Part shown: positions 11,688 through 24,000 of the stretch, piece after piece
Layout: each line of letters starts with the position of its first letter
Numbering within the stretch: position 1 is the first letter of the stretch
Assembly (NCBI GenBank): GCA_036873135.1
Contig: JAPTYO010000005.1
Location: forward strand, 15,726,166 to 15,790,165
DNA from: Clarkia xantiana subsp. parviflora
Taxonomy: Eukaryota; Streptophyta; Magnoliopsida; Myrtales; Onagraceae
DNA length: 64,000 nt
Direction of reading: 5' to 3'
Translations under genes and position numbers: made by a program
Notes under the pieces: generated by a model
Told to the model about the DNA's origin: nothing
The model's database searches: none
What the model saw: the letters and a program-made list of their open reading frames with translations, nothing else

Positions 11688-12733
11688 ATGTCGAATTAGT
11701 TAAGCTCGAATTTGCTGCCCTCGACATTACTGGAAAAAATTATTTGGGATGGGTGCTTGATGCTGAGATACACCTAGACACGAGGGGTCTGGGCAATGCT
11801 ATTAAAAAAGACGGACAAGCATCGAGTCAAGACAAAGTGAAAGCAATGATATTTCTCCGTCACTACGTGCATGAAGGCTTAAAGGCGGAATACCTCACCG
11901 TCAAAGACCCTCTTGAATTATGGAATCATATAAAAGAAAGGTACGAGCACCAAAAAACAGTGATTCTCCCTAAAGCTCGTTATGATTGGATGCACCTACG
12001 GTTCCAAGATTTTAAAACCGTAAGTGAATACAATTCCGCAATTTTCAAAATAAGTTCTCAATTAAAATTATGCGGAGAAAAGATAAATGATGAGGACTTA
12101 CTGGAAAAAACCTTTTCAACTTTTCATGCCTCTAATGTGCTGTTACAACAACAATATCGAGAAAAAAGTTTTAAGAAATATTCTGAATTGATTTCATGCC
12201 TCCTTGTGGCTGAGCAAAATAACGAGCTTTTGATGAAAAATCACGTGGCCCGCCCAAGTGGATCCGCTGCACTCCCAGAAGCGAATGCAGCAATAGCTCG
12301 TAATAATAATTCGTCCGGAAGCCAAAATTTCAAAAATTATCTTGGTCCAAATCGTGGTAGAGGTCGTGGACGTGGACGTGGACGTGGGCGTGGGCGTGGC
12401 AGGGGAGGAAATAATTACCGCAACCACAATATGCAGGAATACAAGGAGGATTCCAGAAGCAATCCTTCTAGAGGCAATGGCAATGCATGTCACCGATGCG
12501 GTTTGAAAAATCACTGGGCACGTATCTGCCGTATACCTAAGCACTTTGTTACTCTCTATCAAAATTCCAAGAAAGGAATCAACGTTGAAGCAAATTTAAC
12601 CATTCCCAATGGTGAAGTCAATAAATGTGCAAGTGCTGAAGCAAATATCGTCTACAACAATGATGCTGATATTTACAATGGTCTTGATACTATTACTAAT
12701 TTAGATGTTGCAGATTTTATTGAGGAAAAATAA
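11688..12733 (+). pseudogene. copia E gag
   Basis: The ATG at 11688 is followed by TCGAATTAG. One missing T there turns the expected frame (N-L-V-K-L-E-F) into a stop, so the open frame only resumes at 11744. The product is the UBN2/copia gag type: DAEIHLDTRGL, a helical nucleocapsid domain of about 170 residues, an RG-repeat basic stretch (GRGRGRGRG, about 12355-12410), and the zinc knuckle CHRCGLKNHWARIC (CX2CX4HX4C). It would form the RNA-packaging shell in the cytoplasm. It ends with its own stop before a non-coding spacer, so gag and pol are separate frames. Confidence 0.85.
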
Positions 12734-13113
12734 AATATATGAGAATGCTATCTCTGTGTAATAGAATAAAGGGTCAAGAAATATCATAATAAATTCTGAT
12801 CCAATGAATGAATAAAGGGTCATAAAGATCCTATTTATTTTCCTCATGTACTGCACATCATTATAAAGACCTATATTATGAATAAAGCGATCCAGAAGAT
12901 CGATAATTTTATTTATGCGTTTACTTATTATTTATTATATCGCATTTTTATTACAGTTATTTATTTATTTATTTTACCGCACTTTATTTCAGTTATTTAT
13001 TATACTGCATTTTATTTAAGTTTATTTCAGTTATTTATTACACCGCATTTTATTTCAGTTATTTACTATTCAACACTTTATTTCAGTATTTATTTACTTC
13101 ATTTATTTACTTT
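12734..13113 (+). repeat. AT-rich spacer with degenerate tandem repeats between gag and pol of E
   Basis: Contains AATAAAGGGTCA(T/A)(G/A)AA(A/G) twice, then about five degenerate 30-38 bp units built on CGCATTTTATTTCAGTTATTTATTA (12940-13100, core TTTATTTCAGTTATTTA). No coding function. An ORF across it is low-complexity translation. Confidence 0.7.
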
Positions 13114-16100
13114 ATGAAGAATATGGATATTTCGCAATCATCAATTGAATCCAAGACCGTTCATGAGGATATATGTCTTGCGGATTGCGCCAGTACGCAA
13201 ACTATATTAAGAGAAGCCAAATATTTTTCTCACCTGAAGATGAGAAATGGTGATATTACTACTATATCAGGTAGTACAAATTTGATCGAAGGTTGTGGAA
13301 AAGCCAATTTGTTAATGGCCGGAGGAACAAATTTGGAAATAAATGATGCACTTTATTGCAGAAAGTCTCAAAGAAATTTACTGAGTTTTAAAGATATCCG
13401 CCAAAATGGCTATCATATTGAGACTATGAATGATGGAAATAATGAATATCTATATATTACTACAATTAAGTCGGGTAATAAATGTGTCTTGGAGAAATTG
13501 CCCGCTCTTTCATCTGGTTTATACTACACTACTATAAGTGTAATTGAAACACATAGCACAGTAAACCGGAAGTTTACCAATACAAATGAGTTTATAATTT
13601 GACATGACCGGTTAGGCCATCCCGGTTCATATATGATGCGAAAGATAATAGAAAATTCTCATGGACACCCATTGAAGAACCAAAAGATTCTACAATTTAA
13701 AGAGTTCTCTTGTGCTGCTTGTTCTCAAGGCAAATTAATTACAAGGCCTTCACATGCTAAAATTGGGTTTGAGTCCCCTATGTTTTTGGAAAGGATACAA
13801 GGAGATATATGTGGGCCTATTCACCCTTCATGTGGACCATTCAGATATTTTATGGTTTTGATAGATGCATCAACAAGATGGTCCCATGTGTGCTTATTGT
13901 CTACTAGAAATTTAGCATTTGCAAGATTGCTTGCTCAAATAATTAAATTGAGAGCACAATTCCCAGACTTTACAATAAAGAAGATTCATCTGGATAATGC
14001 TGGTGAATTTACATCACATGCCTTTAATGATTATTGTATGGCAACTGGAATAATTGTTGAACAACCAGTCGCGCATGTTCATACACAAAATGGTCTAGCA
14101 GAACCACTAATAAAGCGCCTTCAATTAATAGCTAGACCTTTATTGATGAGAACAAAACTCCCCGTATCAGCATGGGGGCATGCTATTATGCACGCAACAG
14201 CACTTTTGCGCATCAGGCCAACTGGTTATCATAAATTCTCCCCGTTACAATTGGCTTTTGGTCAGGAGCCAAATATTTCCCATCTAAGAATTTTCGGATG
14301 TGCGGCATATGTTCCAATTTCTCCACCACAACTCACGAAGATGGGACCACAACGAATGGTGGGAATATATGTTGGATATGAGTCCCCTTCAATAATAAAA
14401 TTTCTTGAACCAATGACTGGAGACTTATTCACAGCAAGATTTGTTGATTGTCACTTCAGTGAGTCAGATTTTCCAGCATTAGGGGGAGAAAATAAGGAGC
14501 TGGTAAAAGAGATTGATTGGAATACATTGACATTATCTTATTTAGATCCTCGCACAAATAAATGTGAATATGAAGTGCAAAAGATAATTCATTTACAAAA
14601 CATTGCCAATCAACTGCCAGATGCATTTACTGACCCCAAACGAGTTACTAAATCTCATATACCAGTTGAAAATGCTCCGATTAGAATTGATGTCCCAGTA
14701 GGGCAATCTTTAAGTGCAAAAGAAAGCAATCCCAGCCAAAAGCGAGGGAGACCAATCGGTTCTAAGGATAAAAATCCTAGAAAAAGAAAAGGAGCAACAA
14801 CTGAAAATGGCAGTATTATGGAGGTAACTACCTCAGAAGAAGAAAATGACATAACAAACGAAAAAACCTTTGAGAAGGTTCAGGTACCTGAAGATAATGT
14901 TGATAATGATGAGATCTCAGTAAGTTATGTCCATTCTGGAAAAAGATGGAACCGAAAATATACAGTTGTCGACAACGTCTTTGCATATAATGTTGCTTGT
15001 GAAATTCTAAGACAAGACGAGGATCTGGAACCAAAATCTGTTGCAGAATGCAAACAGAGAGATGATTGGCCAAAATGGAAAGATGCAATTCAAGCTGAAT
15101 TAACTTCACTAAACAAGCGTGAAGTATTTGGACCTATAGTCCAGACGCCTGAAGAAATTAAGCCAGTCGGGTACAAATGGGTTTTTGTGCGAAAAACAAA
15201 TGAGAATAATGAAATAGTCAGATATAAAGCAAGATTGGTTGCACAAGGATTTTTGCAGAGGCCTGGCGTTGATTATATGGAGACTTACTCTCCAGTGGTG
15301 GATGCAATTACCTTCAGATATCTTATAAGTTTGGCAGTAACTGAAAAGCTTGATTTGCGTCTAATGGATGTTGTTACAGCCTATTTATATGGCTCATTAG
15401 ATAGTGAAATCTACATGAAAATCCCCGAAGGATTTAAGATGCCTGAAGCATGCAAAAATTCCCGGGAAAGCTGCTCAATCAAATTAAATAAATCGTTGTA
15501 TGGGCTAAAGCAATCTGGACGAATGTGGTATAATCGTCTTAGCGAATATTTGCTAAAAGAGGGGTATAAGAATGATCAAATATGTCCATGTGTCTTCATA
15601 AAGCGATCTGGTCCAAAGTTCGTAATTATTGTTGTGTATGTTGATGATTTAAATATTATTGGAACTCCCGAAGAGCTTCAAGACACAGTAAATTGCTTGA
15701 CAAAAGAATTTGAAATGAAAGACCTTGGAAAAACAAAGTTTTGTCTTGGCTTACAAATTGAGCACTTGAAAGATGGAATTTTCGTCCATCAATCATCTTA
15801 CATAGATAAGGTGTTAAAGCGATTCTACATGGATAAAGCACATCCATTGAGTACCCCGATGGTTGTAAGGTCGCTAAATGTTGATAAAGATATTTTTCGC
15901 CCTCGTGAGATTAATGAAGAACCCCTTGGTCCTGAAGTACCTTATCTTAGTGCTGTGGGAGCACTATTGTATCTTGCAAATTACACGAGGCCCGATATCT
16001 CATTTGCTATAAGCTTATTAGCAAGATTCAGCTCTTCCCCAACAGAAAGACACTGGAATGGAGTTAAACAGATATTCCGATATCTTCGAGGAACGAATGA

Positions 16101-16608
16101 CATGGGCTTATTTTATCAAAATAATTCAATATCTGGATTAATTGGTTTTGCAGATGCAGGGTATTTATCTGATCCACACAAGGGCCGATCTCAAACAGGT
16201 TATTTATTCACATGTGGCGGTACAGCTATATCATGGCGGTCAATGAAGCAATCATTAGCAGCTGCATCCTCAAACCACGCAGAGATAATCGCATTGCATG
16301 AGGCAAGCCGGGAGTGTGTCTGGTTAAGATTGATGACGCACCATATTCAGAAGATGTGCAACTTACCTTTAGATGAAAATGTACCTACTATATTGTATGA
16401 GGATAATGCAGCATGTATTGCTCATACGAAGCACATTTCCCCTAAACTATTCTTCACCCATGATCTTGAGAAGAAATGCGACATCAACATCCAACAAGTC
16501 TGTTCCAGTGATAATCTAGCAGATTTATTCATGAAGGCTTTACCAACTGCGACATTCGAGAGACTGGTGAACAAAATTGGATTGCGTCGACTAAAAGAGA
16601 TTATGTGA
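13114..16608 (+). pseudogene. copia E pol (protease-integrase-RT-RNase H), one nonsense codon
   Basis: One frame from 13114 to 16608, broken only by TGA at 13600-13602, where the GAG-pre-integrase motif should read W-H-D-R-L-G-H-P-G (TGG to TGA). Domains in order: protease with LADCASTQTI (C where many copia proteases have S or T beside the catalytic D); zinc-binding H...CxxC (FSCAACSQGK); integrase core with DICGP, IHLDNAGEFTS and QNGLAEP for the D,D,E residues; RT with RYKARLVAQGF, METYSPV and YVDDLNIIG; RNase H with GFADAGYLSDP, SNHAEIIALHEA and YEDNAACI. The rest looks intact, so loss of function is probably recent. Confidence 0.9.
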
Positions 16609-16817
16609 TCAGGGGGAGAATCTACAAGCGCTGCACTCTTTTTCCCTTAGCCAAGGTTTTGTCCCATTGGGTTTTCTTGGTAAGGTTTTTAACAAGGCAG
16701 CTTACAAAAGGGATCATTAATTGTGTACTCTTTTTCCTTATTAGATTTTTTCCCACTGGGTTTTTTCTAGTAAGGTTTTAACGAGGCACAATTCCCTTAT
16801 GAATATCCAAGGGGGAG
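16609..16817 (+). other. 3' non-coding region and polypurine tract of E
   Basis: Two imperfect copies of a TTTTGTCCCATTGGGTTTTC...GGTAAGGTTTTTAAC-AGGCA block lie at about 16640-16700 and 16730-16792; similar blocks are common before the 3' LTR of plant copia elements. The polypurine tract AAGGGGGAG occupies 16809-16817, directly before the LTR. Confidence 0.75.
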
Positions 16818-17025
16818 TGTTATGAATATATGTTTTAGAGAATTAAATGGATGTTCAATATTTATGTATATATCAACTTCCTTATTTACACTTTCCTTGT
16901 ATTAATTATTCTTGTTCTTCATGAATGTGTAACCCTATATAAAGGGCTCTTGTACATGAGAATAAGACATCCCAATTTACTCTCTTTATATCATCTTTCT
17001 CTTGTCTTTGGTATGTTTTATAACA
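16818..17025 (+). repeat. 3' LTR of copia E (208 bp)
   Basis: Starts TGTTATGAATATATG and ends TTTTATAACA, a perfect TGTTAT/ATAACA terminal inverted repeat. TATA box CTATATAAAG at 16935-16944. No partner LTR exists in the window. Confidence 0.9.
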
Positions 17026-17758
17026 TGTATTATCTTTTTACATATTTATTTAGATATGTAGTATTGAGGTGACTTGTGACTTGTTTGATTATTAGTGCAT
17101 CAACAGATTTTATCCACATCGTAAAAATATTTAATCATATACATATTTAATGGTTGAATCAGAGATGCTGGATATATACATGACTGGATCTCATTAAGGC
17201 TCGATATGGTCGCGCCGTCGATCCCGAACATGATAAGAAGTTAAGGCCTTTATTTTTTCACAGGCTATTCCTCCCGTTCGGACTAGTCCGGTGTTATGGC
17301 AACGGACTAGTCTGATGTCATTGACAACGGACCAGTCCGGCGTCACGGGGGCGACGCGTCCGGCTCCGAATCCTTGGGTGACCGACACCCGGGTCACGCC
17401 TATTTACGAAACTACCCTTTTCACACGGGTCCCACCTGTAAATGTGGGCCTCTCCGGTGCCCAATTCTCAAACTCTATAAATAGGGGAACGTATTCTTCA
17501 TTTACAACTTGATATCTCATTCTTCATGCTTGAGCTATGCCTTCTCTCTACTTTCTCTCTCTAGAATCCGACTCTGACTTAAGCATCAGAGAGGGTTCGC
17601 CATAGATACCCCCTTTCTGACGCAATCCTTCGTGCAGGTAATCAAGGCAAGAAGAACAACCGACAGTGACACTGCGAGGAAGGGTAACACGAAGAGGATT
17701 GAAACACGACTCGACGCAAGGCTGCCTAGTCCAGAACCCCGACAAGGTTGTCCCATCA
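17026..17758 (+). repeat. LTR of gypsy A, copy A2
   Basis: Matches A1's LTR. TATAAATA at 17476-17483, leader GACTTAAGCATCAGAGAGGG, end CCCATCA, then primer-binding site TTGGCGTCGTACTGTG at 17759. Its first base is the first base after copia E, so E either inserted inside the LTR or exactly at its edge. It is followed by gag, which makes it a 5' LTR. Confidence 0.8.
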
Positions 17759-18338
17759 TTGGCGTCGTACTGTGTGATCAAACTAGAAGCTTGGAAATTA
17801 CGAGATCTATGACAGCTAGTGGACATTCAGTGAGTCTCGAACCTCCCCTCGAGAGTTCGAAATCGCCTTTACATCCCAATACCCAAGCCCCAAGGATGAC
17901 AAGACCAATGGAGGTACCACCAATTCCCGTCCATCAGGAGATACCGGCCGTGTCTGCACCTCAAGAGGTACCACCGGCAGCAGCCCCTCAGGAAGCATCT
18001 CTAAATGCATCAACGCCTACGGTGCTAAAGCACCCGAGCAAGGACGTCGAGGTAAGTGCTCAGGCACAATCCCGAAGAACTCAGAACATAGATCAATCTT
18101 AAAGACTCCCCCATGGCATGCCCCCGCGGGAGCAGCCATATGGAATGCATTCATTTGAAATGCCAATGTTCAACCGACATACTTACGCGACGTTTGGACG
18201 TCCGATGTTCTCACACGATGCCCCACCAGTAACAGAGGGATTCATGTCGGCCATTGATGACCTAATGGCATACCGCAACGCTATGAGAGCGAGAGTTTAT
18301 GGACCACCCCCGGTCGACACGAATTATCAAATCCCCCC
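17759..18338 (+). pseudogene. gypsy A2 gag, N-terminal part
   Basis: Primer-binding site, then a gag N-terminus with alternating proline/alanine/glutamine (VPPIPVHQEIPAVSAPQ) and the block FGRPMFSHDAPPVTEGFMSAIDDLMAYRNAMRARVYGPPP split over 18181-18310. The coding sequence stops at CAAATCCCCCC, where element B's LTR begins. It resumes at 43410. Confidence 0.8.
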
Positions 18339-18998
18339 TGTTAGATATCTGTCCAATTCGGGTTCGTATTTACATTTCGGGCTTCGTAAAATACCCAAAA
18401 ACCCGTAAAAAACTCATTCGCAGACACCCGGTCTAAAACGGTCCGGGATACGCACAGTACCCGGACCGAAGGACTTCCGGATTACCTTAAGGCGATCCAG
18501 AGGCCCAGATTGCTAAAATAATCCGGGTAGGTCCGGATTGCCGATTTTCTTCGTATACTCACCCCGATTATTTTGCCAAGTGCGAGAAGTCGGTGCATGC
18601 ATAGTCCACCTTGATGACGGTATACGTCTTCCTTCATACCGACATCAAGTAGTTCAAAACTGGGCATGATCCTTAGGTTCCCTATAAATAGGGGCCTAGG
18701 TCTCCCATACAAAACAACTCCCTCATTTTGGACTTTGAATGCTCTGACTTCTCTCTAAGGCTTTCTATCTCTACAAATTCCGACTTGAGCGTTGGAGAGG
18801 GCCCAACCAGCATTCCCCCCCCTCTCCCACGCTGGTTACTGCCCCTCGTGCAGGACCCGAAGTTCGAGATCGATGACTGGAAGATTAGCTCAAGGATTAT
18901 GTTTTAAGGATCGCGGCTTTCCCGTCCTTATACATATATCCCAAGCCCGTTCGTAAAAAAGGAAGCCCGAAGTTTCCCAAGTGGAAGCAGACTTAACA
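18339..18998 (+). repeat. 5' LTR of B, with primer-binding site following
   Basis: 660 bp. TATAAATA at 18683-18690, leader GACTTGAGCGTTGGAGAGGG. The primer-binding site TTTGGCGTCGTCAGTGTG begins at 18999. It differs from the 3' LTR at many positions and lacks a 30-bp duplication of the GGATTGCTAAAATAATCCGG stretch, so B is older than D or F. Confidence 0.9.
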
Positions 18999-19049
18999 TT
19001 TGGCGTCGTCAGTGTGATTCAAACAAAAAGCCACTCCATACCGCGAGCT

Positions 19050-20350
19050 ATGACAAGAAGACGACCAAAGAAGGCGGGTGCAGGCAAGCCGAAGCCGACA
19101 AGAAACCAACCAGGACGTTCTCACGTTCCAGATGCAGGGTCTACCGCCTCATTCCTGCCAACCGTAAACGTGCCTTCCGCACAGCACGGTTGCGAAATTC
19201 AGAATAATGCATCATCACATGAGTTCGAGCGAAGGACGGGGATCAATGAAGAGTTCCCATACGCGATGCCAACCAACAAACAGAAGCAGGCAACAAGTCA
19301 GCAGGATCATTTGCACGTGCATAAAGACATTTTCGTTGCATCCTCCATCCCAACAAGCAGTGTGCCTTCCGCACAGCATGGCCTTAAAGTCTAGAATACA
19401 GCATACATTACATCCTATCTGGAAAAGATGGCAAACGTACATATGATCCATGGAGACTTTGATGTTGAAAGCGAGAAGTCGTACGAGCAAGAAGTGTACG
19501 TTGCAAAGACAATGCACAAGTTCCATGATACCAACATGGAGTATGTCGACATAAAGGATGCTGCCTTTGAAGATGTCATTGGTTTTTCATCAAAGGACAA
19601 AGAGCACATTGCGTACCACAACGCCTTGGTCATAACCACGCAGAAGCCGACAAGAAGTCGACTTGGATCCTCCCACATGCTTGTTGCCACATCCAATGCC
19701 TTCTTCATGCCAGCAAGAAGCGCATCCTTCGCACACATGACCAAGGAGTCCTCCAATACAAAGGTGTCAACCCGCCACCACCTGTCACTCCGACCATGAT
19801 GACCGTGCTCGAAGAACTGCTTGCATTCAGAAAGATGTTAACGAACCAAGGATATGCCCCGCCACCACCACCTATGCCTCCAATCAACGGACAAGACGAG
19901 GAGACAAGAACAAAGTCCCGAGTCACAAGTCATCAAGACACACCGCACCAAAGAATAGGGGAGCAATGCACGAAAGGTACCTTCCAGTACCAACAACCAA
20001 GGAAAGGAGCTACACGCTCATACAAACCGTATGTGATAGCACAACACCAAGAAGAGGCATGGAAACAACCTCCAACCTCCCGCTCAAAAATACACAAGGA
20101 AGGTTTTTTCACCAGGACAAGCCAAGACGATACTAACATCCGTCACAAGGAGGAACGGAAAAAACATGTTAATGACGATGATGTCCCAATCACGGGACTT
20201 ACAAAAAGAACCTTGAAGGCAATAATCGAGGAAAAGATAGACGCTTCCTGGGAAAAGAGACAACCGCAACAAAAGAGGCCATTCCAGTCAGACGTCCAAA
20301 GGCTCAAAAACACCAATCTCGCCAAATGTGTTCCATTGAACACACCGTTG
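19050..20350 (+). pseudogene. element B gag, first part, rearranged
   Basis: ATG at 19050 opens a basic N-terminus (TRRRPKKAGAGKPKPTRNQ), broken by TAG at 19392-19394. Next comes a segment beginning ANVHMIHGDFD...ALVITTQ (19428-19640). That resembles the start of D's pol (ASVYVIHGGYG...ALVITMK), a protease leader normally found after gag. Then a gag-like N-terminal block (VLEELLAFRKMLTNQGYAPPPPP, 19800-19880), a charged middle, and CVPLNTPLSVI at 20325-20357. There copia C interrupts. The order implies recombination or duplication within the element. Confidence 0.7.
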
Positions 20351-20355
20351 TCCGT

Positions 20356-21082
20356 TATAAGCTTGAATCATACTTCATTGATGATTAGGGATTACAAGCA
20401 AAGTGATACAATATATATATTAAGTGAAACTAGGCTCACCAACTAAGACTATACAAAGAGTTGTGAACCAGGTGCATAGTGTTTGCATAGCATAACCGGG
20501 TGCATACATAGTGGCTAGGGATGGCAACGGGTCACGGGTACCCGCCGACCCGCGGGTACCCGACCCGATTTTGACCCGATGACCCGCCGACCCGCGACCC
20601 GTGGGGCGGGTTCGGGTTTGGGTTCACGGCGACCCGCCGACCCGACCCGACCCGAACTTTCATTTTACATATATATTTAATATATGTATATTATATAAAA
20701 CTATATGGGTAATATAACACATAGTCAAAATAACACTTATTCTAATGAATGGGGTGATTTATATTTGGATTATGAGTTAATTTAATAATTTATGATTTAA
20801 ATTTGGAGTTGAATTTGGATACGGTAACATAGAATTTAGAATTTAAGATTTAAAATGATAAATTATACCTCACACGGGGCGACCCGCGGGTCGACCCGAC
20901 CCGACCCGAAAGTGCATGGGACGGGTCCGGGTCGACCATATTGACCCGCGGGGCGGGTCCGGGTCTGGCGATACCCGCCCCGACCCGCCCCATTGACATC
21001 CCTAATAGTGGCAGGGTGTATGCATAGTAAAGCTAAGTGTATGCATAGTGTATTGAACATAGTCTTCATATACACTTCTGTA
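20356..21082 (-). repeat. 3' LTR of copia C, split by a MITE
   Basis: 20356-20515 plus 21005-21082. Removing the MITE and one copy of its target duplication leaves 230 bp, the same length as the other LTR. Only a few substitutions separate the two. Confidence 0.9.
20516..21004. mobile_element. hAT-type MITE, copy 1 (489 bp)
   Basis: Ends TAGGGATGGCAACGGG and TTGACATCCCTA are inverted. It is flanked by the perfect 8-bp duplication ATAGTGGC (20508-20515, 21005-21012). Subterminal regions are packed with GACCCG/CGGGTC motifs and the core is AT-rich. It has no coding capacity. The 8-bp duplication and TAGGG-type ends fit the hAT superfamily. Confidence 0.9.
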
Positions 21083-24000
21083 TTCTCCCATCCTTTTCTT
21101 CTTCCTCTTTTCTTTCTTGGAAGACATCCTTGATTCCATATAGCTTCAACAAAGCCAAGTGTTGGTTCTTCACTAAAGCCTTGGTTAACAAGTCAGCTAG
21201 CTGATCCTTTGAAGGAATGTAGTGAACATCAATCCTGCCTTGTCCAATGTGATGTCTTGTGAAATGACAATCCAATTCAATGTGTTTGGTACGCTCATGA
21301 AACATTGGATTTTTAGCAATCTTCACAGCTGATTGACTATCTGTGTATATAGGGATAGGAAAGTTTACTTGCAATCCAAGTTCCTTGAGAATCCTGCCTA
21401 TCCAAAGTGCCTCTTGAATAGCAACTCTAAGGCACCTATACTCTGCTTCAGCACTTGATAGGGAAATGGTATCTTGTTTCTTGACCTTCCAAGCTATCAT
21501 AGCTCCTCCTAGCTTTACACAATAGGCACTCACTGATTTCCTACTAAAAGGGCAAGCAGCCCAATCAGAGTCACAAAACAAGCTCAAATTAAGGTGGTTG
21601 TTGGAAGGATAGATCAAGCCTTGGCCTGGGGTGCCCTTGATGTACTTGATTATCCTAATGGCAACTTCATAGTGAGACTTCTTTGGCTTGTCTACAAATT
21701 GACTTAGTCTCTGGACTGAGAAGCTAATGTCTGGTCTTGTCATTGTAAGATAGAGCAATTTGCCAATAAGTCTTCTAAATGAAGTAGCATCCTCTAATAG
21801 CACATCATCAGTGTTTGAGTTGGATGCTTTGTCATACTCATGTGTGGTGAGCTTGACATTGAATTCCATAGGAGTTTCAGAAGGCCTTGCAGCCCCTAAG
21901 CCAGCCTCCTCAATGAGCTCCATAGCATATTTCCTTTGATTGATCACAAGGCCTTGATTTGATCTTGCAATTTCCAAACCCAAGAAGTACCTCAAGTCCC
22001 CCAAATCCTTCAACTTGAAGTGTGTGTTTCAATTGATTGATCATCCTGGTATTGGAACCAGTGATTAGAAGATCATCAACATAGATTAATAGAAACACCT
22101 TGTCATTGCCTTGTATCTTGGTGAACAAGGAATGATCTGAGGCACATTGTGTATAACCATTCTTCAACAATGTTTGGGTGAGCTTGATGTTCCATTGCCT
22201 TGAAGCTTGTTTGAGGCCATATAGGGACTTCTTAAGCTTGCATACACGTTTGGTAGACCCTTCAAGAGACTTTGAAGGATCAAAACCTTGTGGAATATCC
22301 ATGTACACTTCCTCAGTTAAGTCACCTTGAAGAAAAGCATTGTTGACATCCATATGGTATAATCCCCAAGATTTGGCAGCTGCCAATGCTAAGATGATCC
22401 TCACTGTGTCCATCTTGACCACAGGAGAGAATGTCTCATTGAAATCAGTCCCTTCCACTTGAGTGAATCCTTTGCCAACTAATCTTGCTTTATACCTTTC
22501 AATGGAACCATCAGGGTTGTAATTGACCTTGAAGACCCATTTGCAACCTATTGAAGATTTGCCTTGAGGAAGTTCCATGAGTTCCCAAGTGTTGTTTGCT
22601 TGAAGGGCTTGTATCTCTTCCTTCATGGCCAAAATCCAATTGGGATCCTTGATTGCTTGTTTGTAGGAGCTTGGTTCCTTGATTTTGTCAATGGCAGCCA
22701 AGAAGCATTTGTATTGAGGGCCTAAAGTGTCATATGACATATACTTCTCCATGCCAAAAGTGGCATTGGAACTTGATCTTTGTTGAAGTTCAGCAATCCT
22801 TGCACTTCTCCTTGGTTGTGGTGGATTGAGTTGTGCAATTCTAAGACTCCTCCTCAGATTAGAAGGTTGGGGTGGATCATTCACAATGGGTGGTTGAGGT
22901 GTTGGAGTTTTTTGAGGTGGTGGAACTTCATTGATTGGGATGTGTCTTTGTATATCATCATCAAAGTAAGTTGGATTCTCTTGTGGGAAGTCTTCAATGG
23001 ATTGCTTGGCTCCCAAGCAAGATGGAATGAGAGACTTTAAAGCATCCTTGGACATGCTAAATGGGAATATGTCTTCATGAAATGAAACATCCCTTGAAAC
23101 ATGAAACATTGAGTTGGAAATGTTCATCACAAGGTATCCTTTTTGTGAAGTTGAATACCCCATAAGGATGCATGGTTCAGCCCTTGGACTAAACTTGTCA
23201 TGGTTGTTCAATTTGGTTGCAAAGCATAAGCAACCTAGGGTTCTCAAATGAAGAAGAGAAGGTGTTTTCCCTTATAGCACTTCCATAGGTGATTTGAACT
23301 TCAAGATGGAGGTGGGTAGCCTGTTGAGCAAGTAACAAGCATTGAGTATGCAATATCCCCAATGTCTCAATGGCATAGAAGCTTGAAATCTTATGGCTCT
23401 AGCAATGTTGAGAATGTCTCTATGTTTGCGTTCAACCCTGCCATTTTGTTGTGGTGTATGCACACAACTTGTTTGATGAAGAATCCCAAATTGAAGAAGT
23501 AAATCTTTGCACAATGAGTTGATGAATTCAGTCCCATTGTCACTTCTCAAAGTCTTGACCATTGTACCAAATTGAGTCTTGACCATGATCAAGAAATTCT
23601 TGATGTGCAAGAAGGTGTCACTCTTGTGTCTCATTAAATAGACCCAAGTTGCTCTTGAATGATCATCAACAATGGTCAAGAAATATTGATTGTTCTTGAA
23701 GGTAGGCACCTTGTATGGTCCCCATAGATCCATGTGAATCAAATCAAAAGGCTTTGAAGCAATTGAATCACTGATTGGAAATGAAAATCTAGATTGCTTT
23801 GCAAGAGGACAAATAGTGCATTGTTTGATACAACCATAGGTCTTATTCAAGCCTAAAACATCCAAATGGTTCAAATATTGTTCTGAGACATGACCCAAAC
23901 GCCTATGCCATCTCAATACTTCATCCTTATTCCCCAAGCAAGTAGCTGCTATCTTCCTTGGGCTTGAAGGCACCACATCCTTCAAGGTGTACAATCCTTT

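Larger units (their letters stand above)
11580..17025 (+). mobile_element. Ty1/copia retrotransposon E, lacking its 5' LTR
   Basis: Order is leader, gag, AT-rich spacer, then a pol reading frame with protease, integrase, reverse transcriptase and RNase H (the copia order), polypurine tract and 3' LTR. The 5' LTR and primer-binding site are absent: element A's gag runs directly into E's leader at 11579/11580. The 3' LTR ends at 17025, directly against the LTR of A2. The left junction is therefore a deletion, not an intact insertion end. Confidence 0.9.

Noticed and set aside
12878..13117. ORF encoding a hydrophobic Y/F/L-rich peptide
   Set aside because: Translation of AT-rich tandem repeats in the spacer of copia E.
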